64,000 bases of DNA from an uncultured Caldimonas sp. (lineage in GTDB: Bacteria > Pseudomonadota > Gammaproteobacteria > Burkholderiales > Burkholderiaceae), in the NCBI RefSeq assembly GCF_946480305.1, contig NZ_CAMLJQ010000005.1:1-64000 (forward strand), in the 5' to 3' direction. The first letter of the stretch is position 1. Each line of letters starts with the position of its first letter. Shown one piece after another: positions 43,925 through 53,361 of this stretch. Below the pieces are notes generated by a model. That model saw only the letters and a program-made list of their open reading frames with translations, had not been told where the DNA came from and searched no databases. The position numbers and the translations under genes were made by a program.

Positions 43925-44425
43925 TCATGCCTGCTCGGGCGGCGGGAACAGCCGCTGCTTCAGTGCTTCGAAGTTCTCGTCGCGGTCGGAGTACAGCGCG
44001 CGGATGCGTTGCTCGTCGTCACTGCGCAGCTGGCCCACCAGGCGCTCCAGCTCCACGTGGTGATACGGCGACAGGTTGCGGTCGGTCAGGCGCACGATGT
44101 TTGCGATCAAGGCCCAGTCGACGGGCTCGGTGGCCAACCACACCTTGGCGCCGCCGGCAGGCAGGTGGCTCACGAGCTGCAGCAGGGCGGCCTGCGAATC
44201 GGGCGAAGCGATGGCGGCCACCATGGGCCAGCGCGGCAGCACCGGCACGCCGGCTTCCAGCGGCTCCCACAGCGCGACGAGGTAGTGCGCAGGGTAGCGC
44301 TCGATGCGCTCGGCCAGCACGATCTCGCCCTCGCCAAAGGCCTGTCGGATCGCGCCGATGTAGACACCCGGCGCATGGTCGGTGCACAACCGGCGGGTCG
44401 CCTGCACGAAGGCGGAAGTGCTCAT
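43925..44425 (-). CDS. unknown protein between ligase and exonuclease genes
   Basis: A 166-residue soluble protein. No domain is recognised. It has recurrent hydrophobic-strand motifs (FGEGEIVLAERIERY, VYIGAIRQA, HYLVALWEPL, WALIANIVRLTDRNLS) suggesting an alpha/beta fold, and an acidic tail with ERIRALYSDRDENFEALKQR. Its start overlaps the exonuclease stop by 4 bp (ATGA) and its stop is 10 bp before the ligase start, so it is co-translated with a DNA repair pair. That position makes a role in the same pathway likely, but the sequence gives no mechanism. Confidence 0.75.
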   Translation of the reverse strand: MSTSAFVQATRRLCTDHAPGVYIGAIRQAFGEGEIVLAERIERYPAHYLVALWEPLEAGVPVLPRWPMVAAIASPDSQAALLQLVSHLPAGGAKVWLATEPVDWALIANIVRLTDRNLSPYHHVELERLVGQLRSDDEQRIRALYSDRDENFEALKQRLFPPPEQA

Positions 44426-45456
44426 GGTGGGGTCTCCTGAGGTGAGGCGTCCGCGGGGGTCGCTTCCTCGATCGCCTCGTCGCTGTACTCGGTGCGGAAA
44501 GCCCCCGCCTGCAAGCCTTGCTGTTGCAGCCAGCGGACCATCACCGCTTCATAGCCGTGGGTGACGATCACGCGCTGCGCACCGGTGGCACCGATGGCCT
44601 GCATCAGCCCGGGCCAGTCCGCGTGGTCCGACAGCACGAAACCGCGGTCGACACCGCGCCGGCGCCTCGCGCCGCGCAAGCGCATCCAGCCACTGGCGAA
44701 CGCATCGCTGGCATTCGCAAACCGGCGCTGCCACGTGCTGCCCTGAACGCTGGGTGGTGCAAGCACGAGTGCGCGCTTGAAGTCGGCCTTGTCCGCCACC
44801 TCGCTGACCAGGCGAGTCGGCGGCAGGTCCACACCCGCCGCGCGGTACGCCCGGTTGAGCGGCTCCACCGCGCCGTGCACGACGATCGGCCCGATGCTCG
44901 CGTCCACGCCGCTGAGGATGCGTTGCGCCTTGCCGAAGCTGTAGCCCATCAGCAGGCTGGGCCGTCCGGCAGCGGCGTTCGCGGCCCACCAGGCGTTGAT
45001 GTCGGCAAACACCTCGGCCTGCGGCGGCCAGCGATAGATCGGCAAGCCGAAGGTCGACTCGGTGATGAAGCAATGACAGCGCACCGGCTCGAAGGCCGGG
45101 CAGGTCGCATCCGCCTCGACCTTGTAGTCGCCCGACACGACCCACACCTCGCCGCCGCATTCGATGCGCACCTGCGCCGAGCCGAGCACGTGCCCCGCCG
45201 GATGCAGCGAGACCCGCACGCCCTGGTGCTCGACCACGTCGCCATACGCCACCGTCTGCAAGGTGATCTCGCCCAGCCGCGCGCGCAGCACGCCCTCAGC
45301 GGGTGCCGCCGCGAGGTAGTGCCCATGCCCCACCCGCGCATGATCCGCATGCGCATGCGTGATGACCGCCCGATGCACTGGCCTCCAAGGGTCGATATAG
45401 AAATCGCCCGGCGGACAGTACAGGCCTTCGGGGCGTTCGATAACGAGGTCCGTCAC
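44422..45456 (-). CDS. ligase-associated MBL-fold exonuclease
   Basis: A 344-residue metallo-beta-lactamase-fold nuclease. The metal motif THAHADHARVGHG, the downstream GHVLGSAQV and the late SDHADWPGL, with a final THGYEA, make up the beta-CASP-like active site. A LYCPPGDFYIDPWRPVHRAVITHAHADH stretch identifies the ligase-associated exonuclease family. The GTG at 45454-45456 with a GGGAGG site 6 nt upstream is chosen as start; the frame is open to 45618 but the extra part is low-complexity and overlaps a repeat. The next gene down begins in its stop codon. Confidence 0.9.
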   Translation of the reverse strand: MTDLVIERPEGLYCPPGDFYIDPWRPVHRAVITHAHADHARVGHGHYLAAAPAEGVLRARLGEITLQTVAYGDVVEHQGVRVSLHPAGHVLGSAQVRIECGGEVWVVSGDYKVEADATCPAFEPVRCHCFITESTFGLPIYRWPPQAEVFADINAWWAANAAAGRPSLLMGYSFGKAQRILSGVDASIGPIVVHGAVEPLNRAYRAAGVDLPPTRLVSEVADKADFKRALVLAPPSVQGSTWQRRFANASDAFASGWMRLRGARRRRGVDRGFVLSDHADWPGLMQAIGATGAQRVIVTHGYEAVMVRWLQQQGLQAGAFRTEYSDEAIEEATPADASPQETPP

Positions 45457-45540
45457 GAGCAACCTCCCGTCATGCACCTGCCCGTAAGGCCCTTCTGGCG
45501 GGCAGTGCGTCCAGCGCAGCCCCCAGATCCGAGTGACGCC

Positions 45541-45606
45541 GCGGATCCGGCTTTGCCGGTCCGCTGGTGTCGCCCCCTTGAGGGGGCCGGCGAAGCCGGT
45601 AGGGGG
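45541..45606. repeat. triple-hairpin repeat element between clsB and the exonuclease gene
   Basis: Three hairpins lie in tandem: GCGGATCCGGC/GCCGGTCCGC around TTT (45541-45564), CCCCC/GGGGG around TTGA (45573-45586) and CCGGC/GCCGG around GAA (45587-45599), followed by TAGGGGG. The gene-free position, the compact stem series and the resemblance to 'CCCCCTTGAGGGGGC...' elements I remember from related genomes suggest a REP-like dispersed repeat, but copy number cannot be checked here. Confidence 0.55.
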
Positions 45607-45622
45607 TGCTCCAACCACTCAA

Positions 45623-46930
45623 TCAATACCTCCCGGTTGCCCCGGCAACACGCAGGTAAACGTGCGCGCACCAGGCCACGAAACCCCGCCGCAAACGGCT
45701 CCACCACGTCGGCATCCCGAGTTCGGGGCGCGTCACCTCGTGGGATTGGGCCACCGCCTTGTCGATCTCGTGCGCCAGTTCATCGACGAACTCGCGGTCC
45801 CGCACGATGACGTTCGCCTCCAGGTTCAACAGCAGCGACAGCGGGTCGATGTTGGAACTGCCCACCGTCGCCCAGTCATCGTCGACGAGCGCGACCTTGG
45901 CATGCAGGAAGGCCGGCATGTACTCGTAGATGTGCACGCCGTTGGTCAGCAGTTCGTCGTAGAGCACGCGTGCCGCAAGGCCGGCGATGCGGTAGTCGAG
46001 CTTGCCTTGCAGCAGCAGCCGCACCCGCACGCCACGCCGTGCCGCAAGCCGCAAGGCGCGCCGGAAAGCGCGCCCCGGGTAGAAGTACGGCGAGACGAGG
46101 TCGACCCGCTCCCGGGCGTTGCGGATCGCTTCGATGTACACGCGCTCGATCGTGCGCCGCTGTCGCAGGTTGTCGCGCACGACGAATGCGGCGCGCACCG
46201 GGCGCATGTCGGCGAGGCTCCGCTCCAGCCCGGCCCAGCGTGTGCTCTGGATGCGCCGCATGAAGCGCTTCGCACGGCTCATGCGGTGCGGGCTGCGGGC
46301 CAGCGCGACGAGTTCGTCGCGCCAGTCGCGTCCGAAGCAGGCCCGCGTCCACACGGCACGCGCCGTCTGCTCGATGGGCATGACGACCGGCCCGCGCACC
46401 TCCACCGCATAGTCGAGCCGGGGCGAGTCGCACCAGCCGTGGCGCAGATCGAGCAGATCGTCGATCACGTTGATGCCGCCGACGAAGCCCACCTCGCCAT
46501 CGACCACGCACAGCTTCTGGTGAAGCCTGCGCAGCAGCCCCGGCTTGAGCCAGCTCCACCAGCCGCGGATGGGGCGGTAGACCACCACGCCGGCACCTGC
46601 TTCGCGCAGGTGCTTGATCAGCTTGGGCAGCGTCGCGAGCGAGCCGAAGCCGTCGATGATGACCCGCACCCGCACGCCGCGGCGTGCGGCGCGCTCCAGG
46701 CTTTCGCGCACGCCGACGGACGCGTCGTCGTCATGAAAGATGTAGGTGGCGAACCAGACTTCGTGTCGCGCCCGGTCGATCGCCTCCGTCAGCGCCGGGA
46801 ACAGCTCGCAGCCGCCACGCAACAGCCGCACCCGGTTGCTGCCCATGAAGTGCGCGCGCGACTGGGCATACCAGGCCAGCGGCCCGGTGCTCAGGTGGTC
46901 GGGCAGGCGGGGATCGGTGGGCCACGCCAT
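45623..46930 (-). CDS. clsB: cardiolipin synthase B
   Basis: A 435-residue phospholipase-D-superfamily enzyme making cardiolipin at the inner membrane. Two HKD half-sites are present: HQKLCVVDGEVGFVGGIN near residue 137 and HAKVALVDDDWATVGSSNID near 345. No membrane segment precedes the first domain, so it matches the ClsB rather than the ClsA layout. It is followed closely upstream by an endonuclease/exonuclease/phosphatase gene (6-bp gap), a pairing known from E. coli clsB-ybhP. The start follows a weak GAG site. Confidence 0.93.
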   Translation of the reverse strand: MAWPTDPRLPDHLSTGPLAWYAQSRAHFMGSNRVRLLRGGCELFPALTEAIDRARHEVWFATYIFHDDDASVGVRESLERAARRGVRVRVIIDGFGSLATLPKLIKHLREAGAGVVVYRPIRGWWSWLKPGLLRRLHQKLCVVDGEVGFVGGINVIDDLLDLRHGWCDSPRLDYAVEVRGPVVMPIEQTARAVWTRACFGRDWRDELVALARSPHRMSRAKRFMRRIQSTRWAGLERSLADMRPVRAAFVVRDNLRQRRTIERVYIEAIRNARERVDLVSPYFYPGRAFRRALRLAARRGVRVRLLLQGKLDYRIAGLAARVLYDELLTNGVHIYEYMPAFLHAKVALVDDDWATVGSSNIDPLSLLLNLEANVIVRDREFVDELAHEIDKAVAQSHEVTRPELGMPTWWSRLRRGFVAWCAHVYLRVAGATGRY

Positions 46931-46936
46931 AGGAGC

Positions 46937-47758
46937 TCAGTGCGCGAGTTGCAGCTCCGCCACCAGTGGAAGGTGGTCGGACATGCGCGCCCAGGTCGTG
47001 CCGCGCGGCACGAAGGTCGACACGCACTTCAGTCGGCGCGTGTAGATGCGATCGAGCGAGAACACCGGCACGCGTGAGGGAAAGGTCAGCGGACGCTTGC
47101 CGCTGGGGGCCGCTGCACGCGTGAGCCCGCACTGCGACATCGGGCCGTCGAGCTTCTCGCCCCAGTCGTTGAAGTCGCCGGCCACGATGAGCGGTGCTCC
47201 GCGCGGCACGTTCTCGTCGATGAAGCGGGCGAGCCGCTCGACCTGCCGCACGCGGCTCGAATGGATCAAGCCGAAATGGGCAACGATGGCATGCAACTCG
47301 ACGTCCTGCCACTGCACCGGCACGTGCAGCAGCCCGCGCTGCTCGAAACGATGGTCGGACACGTCGTGGTGGCCGACGTCGCCGATCGGCCAGCGCGACA
47401 GCAGCGCGTTGCCGTGTTCGCCGCCGCGCGTGAAGGCGTTGGTGCGATAGGCCACGGCGTAGCCTTCGGGCGCGAGAAAGTCCGCCTGCGGCAGCGTGGG
47501 CCAGCCGAACGAGGTGCGCTGGAACTGCCTCGCCTCCAGGTCGTGGAAGCTGCGCACTTCCTGCAGGAACACGAGGTCCGCATCGAGCGCCTCGACACCC
47601 AGCCCCAGGTTGTGGATCTCCAGCCGCTTGCCGGGGCCCACGCCGCGCACCCCTTTGTGGATGTTGTAGGTGGCCACCCGCAGCAGGTTGTCGTCAGCGG
47701 ACGCGCCGGTGGTGTGACCGGAAGGCAGGACCGAAGAGTTGAGCGGGTTGGTGGCCAT
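46937..47758 (-). CDS. endonuclease/exonuclease/phosphatase family protein (YbhP-like)
   Basis: A 273-residue protein of the DNase I-like superfamily. Catalytic motifs: ATYNIHKGVRG (Asn), FLQEVRSF (Glu), AHFGLIHSSRVRQ, AGDFNDWG (Asp-x-Asn) and SDHLPLVAEL (Asp-His). The N-terminal 35 residues are low-complexity. The protein precedes clsB and is downstream of nudB with a 5-bp gap, so all three may be one transcript. Substrate could be nucleic acid or a phosphorylated lipid; the clsB linkage makes the latter interesting. Confidence 0.85.
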   Translation of the reverse strand: MATNPLNSSVLPSGHTTGASADDNLLRVATYNIHKGVRGVGPGKRLEIHNLGLGVEALDADLVFLQEVRSFHDLEARQFQRTSFGWPTLPQADFLAPEGYAVAYRTNAFTRGGEHGNALLSRWPIGDVGHHDVSDHRFEQRGLLHVPVQWQDVELHAIVAHFGLIHSSRVRQVERLARFIDENVPRGAPLIVAGDFNDWGEKLDGPMSQCGLTRAAAPSGKRPLTFPSRVPVFSLDRIYTRRLKCVSTFVPRGTTWARMSDHLPLVAELQLAH

Positions 47759-47763
47759 GCGTG

Positions 47764-48246
47764 TCAGACGAATCTCGGCAATTGAAGGATCGCCTCCGCA
47801 TTGGACGGCGAGAAGCACCGGTCGGCCGCCTCGCGCCAGGACAGCCACTCGAAGCGCAGGTGTTCACGCGGCGCCAGCACGACCGGGACGTTGCGCGGCA
47901 CGCGCAGGCCGAACACGTGCTCGGTGTTCTGCGTGACGCCGGGCGCATAGCGATGCCGCCACACCGGGTAGATCTCGTAGACGTTGCGCAGGCCCCAGTC
48001 ACGCAAGCCGGCGCGAGCGACTTCGGGCTCACCGGCGCGGGGTGCATCGACCACGCGGATGCCGGTCTCCTCGCCCACCTCGCGCACCGCGGTGAGCTCG
48101 GCAGGCTCGTCGGCGCTGTCTTTCGAGCCGGTCACGCTCTGCCAGAAGCCGGGCTGGTCGGCCCGCTCGAGCAGCAGCACCTGCAGGTCGTCGGTATGGA
48201 TGACGACCAGCACGGACTCCGGGATCTTGTAGGGACGGGCACTCAC
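47764..48246 (-). CDS. nudB: Nudix hydrolase, dihydroneopterin triphosphate pyrophosphatase
   Basis: A 160-residue protein with the Nudix box GSKDSADEPAELTAVREVGE followed by ETGI (about residues 40-64). The early ESVLVVIHT and FWQSVTGS, and the late FEWLSWREAAD, are typical of NudB, which removes pyrophosphate in folate synthesis. It starts at a GTG, with an AGGAAA site upstream. aspS lies upstream as in many proteobacteria. folE, which makes its substrate, is encoded downstream in the same direction. Confidence 0.88.
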   Translation of the reverse strand: MSARPYKIPESVLVVIHTDDLQVLLLERADQPGFWQSVTGSKDSADEPAELTAVREVGEETGIRVVDAPRAGEPEVARAGLRDWGLRNVYEIYPVWRHRYAPGVTQNTEHVFGLRVPRNVPVVLAPREHLRFEWLSWREAADRCFSPSNAEAILQLPRFV

Positions 48247-48361
48247 GTCGACGGTCTTTCCTGATGCAGCGCGGCAATCGGTTGTGCTCGGCCGATTGTG
48301 TCGTAGATCACCGCCGCGCGGCGTCAGCGCAACGCCGACGCGGGTTGACAGGCGTCAAACG

Positions 48362-48385
48362 AAAAAGGGCGGCCGAAGCCGCCCT
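48362..48385 (-). terminator. Rho-independent terminator of aspS
   Basis: On the minus strand an 8-bp perfect stem (48378-48385 with 48366-48373) closed by a TTCG tetraloop is followed by a T-run complementary to 48362-48366. It lies just beyond the aspS stop and before the nudB start. Confidence 0.9.
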
Positions 48386-48411
48386 GGGTGCCGGCCGGGC
48401 TCGCCCGGGCG

Positions 48412-50217
<1,806 letters not shown>

Positions 50218-50330
50218 GGATGCACTCCAATTTGCAGGTTCTGAGGCCCTGGCAGCTGGGCTGCAGGGCCTGGATGCGGTGGCGCTGACGGACTGTGTTG
50301 CAAGCCCTCAGAAGCTGTGAATGGATCCGG

Positions 50331-50452
50331 CGCACCCGAGCGGGCTGTCCAAACGGGGCCAATCAAGGCGCAAAGCACAGCCATAGCCCGGGCTATGGCG
50401 AGCATTTGCAACGCCGAGTGGCTCCGTTTCGGTGGGCCGAGCGGGGGTGTCG
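50331..50452. repeat. long imperfect palindrome with a perfect 20-bp core
   Basis: The core GCCATAGCCCGGGCTATGGC (50380-50399) is a perfect palindrome. Around it further arms match at symmetric distance: AAACGGGGCCA (50351-50361) with TGGCTCCGTTT (50419-50429; 10 of 11) and GGCG/CAAA against TTTGCAACGCC. The whole spans about 120 bp between DUF502 and aspS. It could be a dispersed repeat, a terminator-like structure or a large cruciform; it carries no gene. Confidence 0.65.
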
Positions 50453-50494
50453 GATTCGTTCATAGCTTCTCCGGGTTGAGCGGGAGCCGGCCGC

Positions 50495-51166
50495 TCAACC
50501 CTGTGGATTTCGCGGCAGCTCGACCAGGGGTTTGGCCTCGCTGTCGAGGATGGCCGGCGGCGCCACCACCCCCATCGAAATGATGTACTTCAACGCTTCG
50601 TCGACGCTCATCTTCAGCTCGATCACGTCGGCGCGCGGCAGCATCAGGAAGAAGCCCGAGGTGGGGTTGGGCGTGGTGGGCACGTAGACGCTGAGGTAGT
50701 CCTCAGGGTGCAGGTGCTCGCCCACCTCGCCGCCTGGACGACCGGTGACGAAGGCGATGGTCCACGCACCATGACGCGGGTACTGGATCAGCACCGCTTC
50801 GCGGAACGCATTGCCGCTGCTGGAGAACAGCGTGTCGGAGACCTGCTTTACCGACGAGTAGATCGACTTGACGATCGGGATGCTCGACAGCAGGCGGTCC
50901 CACTGCTTCAGCCACCACTGCCCGAAGATGTTGGCGACGAACACCCCGGTCAGCAGCATGCCGACGACCATCAGCAGCACGCCGAGGCCCGGGATCTTGG
51001 ACAACCGTTCGAGCCAGGGATGTGCCGTTTGCGGGGTGATGGCCTGCGCGGTGTGCAGCATCCAGGCAAACACGCCGTCGAGGAGCCCGACGACCCAGAG
51101 CAGCACCCAGATCGTGATGGCCAGCGGCAGCCACACCAGCAGCCCGGTGATGATGTACTTCCTCAC
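50495..51166 (-). CDS. DUF502-family membrane protein
   Basis: A protein of about 223 residues if it begins at the GTG at 51164-51166 (VRKYIITGLLVWLPLAITIWVL), which aligns with the usual start of the family. Two helices lie near residues 5-30 and 60-85, and the family core FGQWWLKQWDRLLSSIPIVKSIYSSVKQVSDTLF follows, then VYVPTTPNPTSGFFLMLP. A GTG at 51232 would add 22 residues and overlap the fmdB stop. The frame further upstream encodes the fmdB gene in another frame and is rejected. It lies between fmdB and aspS, a usual order in Burkholderiales. Function unknown. Confidence 0.82.
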   Translation of the reverse strand: MRKYIITGLLVWLPLAITIWVLLWVVGLLDGVFAWMLHTAQAITPQTAHPWLERLSKIPGLGVLLMVVGMLLTGVFVANIFGQWWLKQWDRLLSSIPIVKSIYSSVKQVSDTLFSSSGNAFREAVLIQYPRHGAWTIAFVTGRPGGEVGEHLHPEDYLSVYVPTTPNPTSGFFLMLPRADVIELKMSVDEALKYIISMGVVAPPAILDSEAKPLVELPRNPQG

Positions 51167-51218
51167 CTCCGCCCCGAGGCTGGGGCGGGGCGCAGGCAGG
51201 TGGCCCGCCTCGCGAGGG

Positions 51219-51554
51219 TCAGTGACAGGCACAGGAACTGCCGCAGCTGCCGCCGGACGCGGGCGAGGCGTCGGCCTTGGCTTCGCTCTTGGAGGAAGAC
51301 GACTCGGAAGAGGTGGACGACGACGCGTTCCCGTCGGAGGACTTGGCGGCACCAGCGGAGCCGTTGGACGAGCCACCCCGGAAATCCGTCACGTACCAGC
51401 CGGAACCCTTGAGCTGGAAACCCGCCGCGGTGAGTTGCTTGCGGTAGGTCGATTGCCCGCACTTCGGGCAGTCGGTGAGCACGGGATCGGAGATTTTCTG
51501 GAGCACGTCCTGCCCATGCCCGCAGGACTCGCATTTGTAGGCGTAGATTGGCAT
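51219..51554 (-). CDS. FmdB-family zinc-ribbon protein
   Basis: A 111-residue protein starting MPIYAYKCESCGHGQDVLQK. One zinc ribbon is formed by CESC and CPKC (residues about 8-40), after which comes a Ser-rich tail with a final CGSSCACH. FmdB proteins are predicted regulators; the exact role is unsettled. The ATG at 51552-51554 is preferred to an upstream in-frame ATG at 51590. It precedes DUF502 and aspS. Confidence 0.85.
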   Translation of the reverse strand: MPIYAYKCESCGHGQDVLQKISDPVLTDCPKCGQSTYRKQLTAAGFQLKGSGWYVTDFRGGSSNGSAGAAKSSDGNASSSTSSESSSSKSEAKADASPASGGSCGSSCACH

Positions 51555-51642
51555 CAGGTCACCTTGAGGTGTTGGACGCAAAACCGGCAATTATAAGGAG
51601 CCGTCTGCGAGCGACGGCCCCCTGCGGCGCACCGAAGAGGCC

Positions 51643-51675
51643 AAAAAGCACGAAGCCGGGGCGCGGCCCGGCTTC
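51643..51675 (-). terminator. Rho-independent terminator of the symporter gene
   Basis: On the minus strand, stem arms GAAGCCGGG/CCCGGCTTC (51667-51675 and 51652-51660; loop 6 nt) are followed by GTGCTTTTT complementary to 51643-51651. It lies past the stop of the sodium:solute symporter gene and before the fmdB start. Confidence 0.8.
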
Positions 51676-51710
51676 GCAAAGCATGGTGAGCAACCGCTCA
51701 CATCTGGCAA

Positions 51711-53159
51711 TCAAGCCATGTGATGCTTCATCTCGGTACGGTCGATCATGAACTGCGGCGCCAGGGAACCGAGGATCATGGCTCCCATCGATGCGAGCAC
51801 GCCGGCAAGTTGCGCCGGGAAGACCTCACCCCACTCGGGCACTGCCAGCAGCGCGACCCACACACCGATGCCGAGCACGATGGACAGCACCGCCCCCTGC
51901 GTCGTCGCGCGCTTCCAGTACAGCCCGAACGCGAGCGGCACGAAAGCCCCGACCAAGGTGATCTGATAGGCCGACGACACCATGTCATAGATGGGCGTGC
52001 CTTCCATCAGGAGCGCATAGGCCAGCACGAACACCGTGAAGCAGACGACGGTGATGCGCATCGTCAGCAGGAAGGTCTTGTCGTCCATGCCCGGCTTCAG
52101 GTGCTTGAAGATGTTCTCGACGAAGGTGGTCGACGGAGCGAGCAGCGTCGCCGAGGCGGTCGACATGATGGCCGACAGCAGTGCGCCGAAGAAGAACACC
52201 TGCGCCACCAACGGCATGTGGCTCATGATCAGCGTCGGCAGCACCTTCTGCGGATCGTCGGCGAGCAGCGCCTTGGTCTCTTCGGGCATGATCAGCAAGG
52301 CACTCGTCACGATGAACATCGGCACGAAGGCGAACAGCAAATAGAACGTGCCGCCAAGCACGGGCCCCAGGCGGGCGGTCTTGGCGTCCTTCGACGACAT
52401 CACGCGCTGGAACACGTCCTGTTGCGGAATGGAGCCGAGCATCAGGGTGACGGCTGCGGCGATGAAGAACAGCCAGTCGTGCAGGTTGGGCTCGGGGAAG
52501 AAGCGGAAGAAGTCCTGGCTCTGCGCCAGCTCGATGACCTTGTCGGAGCCGCCGGCCAGGTTGCCCGCCATCACTGCGATGGCGCCAAGCCCGACCACGA
52601 TGATGATCATCTGGAAGAAGTCGGTCAGCGCCACCGACCACATGCCGCCGAAGAGCGTGTAGACCAGCACGATCAGCGTGCCCATCACCATGCCGGTGGT
52701 CACCGGGATGCCGCCACCGGACAGCAGGTTGAACACGAACCCCAATGCCGTGATCTGTGCCGCCACCCAGCCGAGGTAGCTCAACAGGATCATGATCGAG
52801 CACAGCACCTCGACCGTTGCGCCGAAGCGCTTGCGATAGAAGTCGCCGATGGTCAGCAACGTCATCTGGTAGAGCTTGTAGGCGAAGAACAGGCCCACGA
52901 AGATCAGACAGAAGGACGAGCCGATCGGATCCTCGATCACGCCGCCGAGACCCTCCTGCACGAATTTGGCGCTCACGCCGAGCACCGTCTCGGAACCGAA
53001 CCACGTCGCAAACGTGGTGGCCACGATGATGTAGAGCGGCAGGCTGCGGCCGGCCACGGCGTAGTCGGTGGAACTCTTGACCCGAGTGGCCGCGTAGAGG
53101 CCGATGGCGAGGGACGCCAGCAAATAAAGCCCGATGAAGCCGATCAGCGTCGTGTTCAT
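51711..53159 (-). CDS. sodium:solute symporter (SSS family)
   Basis: A 482-residue membrane protein with 13 predicted helices. The first helices read LIGFIGLYLLASLAIGLYAA and, after an unwound sodium-site segment, ATTFATWFGSETVLG. LSAIMSTASATLLAPSTTF near residue 320 is the family's conserved sodium-site helix. The substrate is not fixed: acetate, proline, pantothenate and others are moved by close relatives. A sigma70-like element (53274-53302) lies upstream. The gene is isolated, with a terminator after it. Confidence 0.88.
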   Translation of the reverse strand: MNTTLIGFIGLYLLASLAIGLYAATRVKSSTDYAVAGRSLPLYIIVATTFATWFGSETVLGVSAKFVQEGLGGVIEDPIGSSFCLIFVGLFFAYKLYQMTLLTIGDFYRKRFGATVEVLCSIMILLSYLGWVAAQITALGFVFNLLSGGGIPVTTGMVMGTLIVLVYTLFGGMWSVALTDFFQMIIIVVGLGAIAVMAGNLAGGSDKVIELAQSQDFFRFFPEPNLHDWLFFIAAAVTLMLGSIPQQDVFQRVMSSKDAKTARLGPVLGGTFYLLFAFVPMFIVTSALLIMPEETKALLADDPQKVLPTLIMSHMPLVAQVFFFGALLSAIMSTASATLLAPSTTFVENIFKHLKPGMDDKTFLLTMRITVVCFTVFVLAYALLMEGTPIYDMVSSAYQITLVGAFVPLAFGLYWKRATTQGAVLSIVLGIGVWVALLAVPEWGEVFPAQLAGVLASMGAMILGSLAPQFMIDRTEMKHHMA

Positions 53160-53273
53160 GGTGTTGCGGTTGAATTGGCAGGCAGGAATGAAGAAGCTCG
53201 CCCTAGCAGCATTCAGGCCACGCGGGCGCCGCCCTCCCCCATGAGCGACCGGGCGGCCGCTCACTGGGGCGCG

Positions 53274-53302
53274 AGTGTATCCGGGTATGTCCGCTGTCGG
53301 AA
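53274..53302 (-). promoter_or_regulatory. candidate sigma70 promoter of the symporter gene
   Basis: Read on the minus strand, TTCCGA (53297-53302) and TACACT (53274-53279) are separated by 17 bp. The element lies 115 bp upstream of the symporter start in a gene-free gap. Confidence 0.3.
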
Positions 53303-53361
53303 GCCGGTCGCAACCCTACTCGGTCCTGCAAGGAAATACAGCCGGTGGAGCGGCACGGCTT

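Noticed and set aside
44422..45618. Exonuclease start at 45618
   Set aside because: The extra 54 residues come from the repeat-containing gap and have no family resemblance; the GTG at 45456 has a strong ribosome site and starts in register with the family.
50495..51376. Longer version of the DUF502 protein beginning at 51376
   Set aside because: Its first 70 residues are Pro/Arg low complexity and are read from the fmdB gene in another frame.
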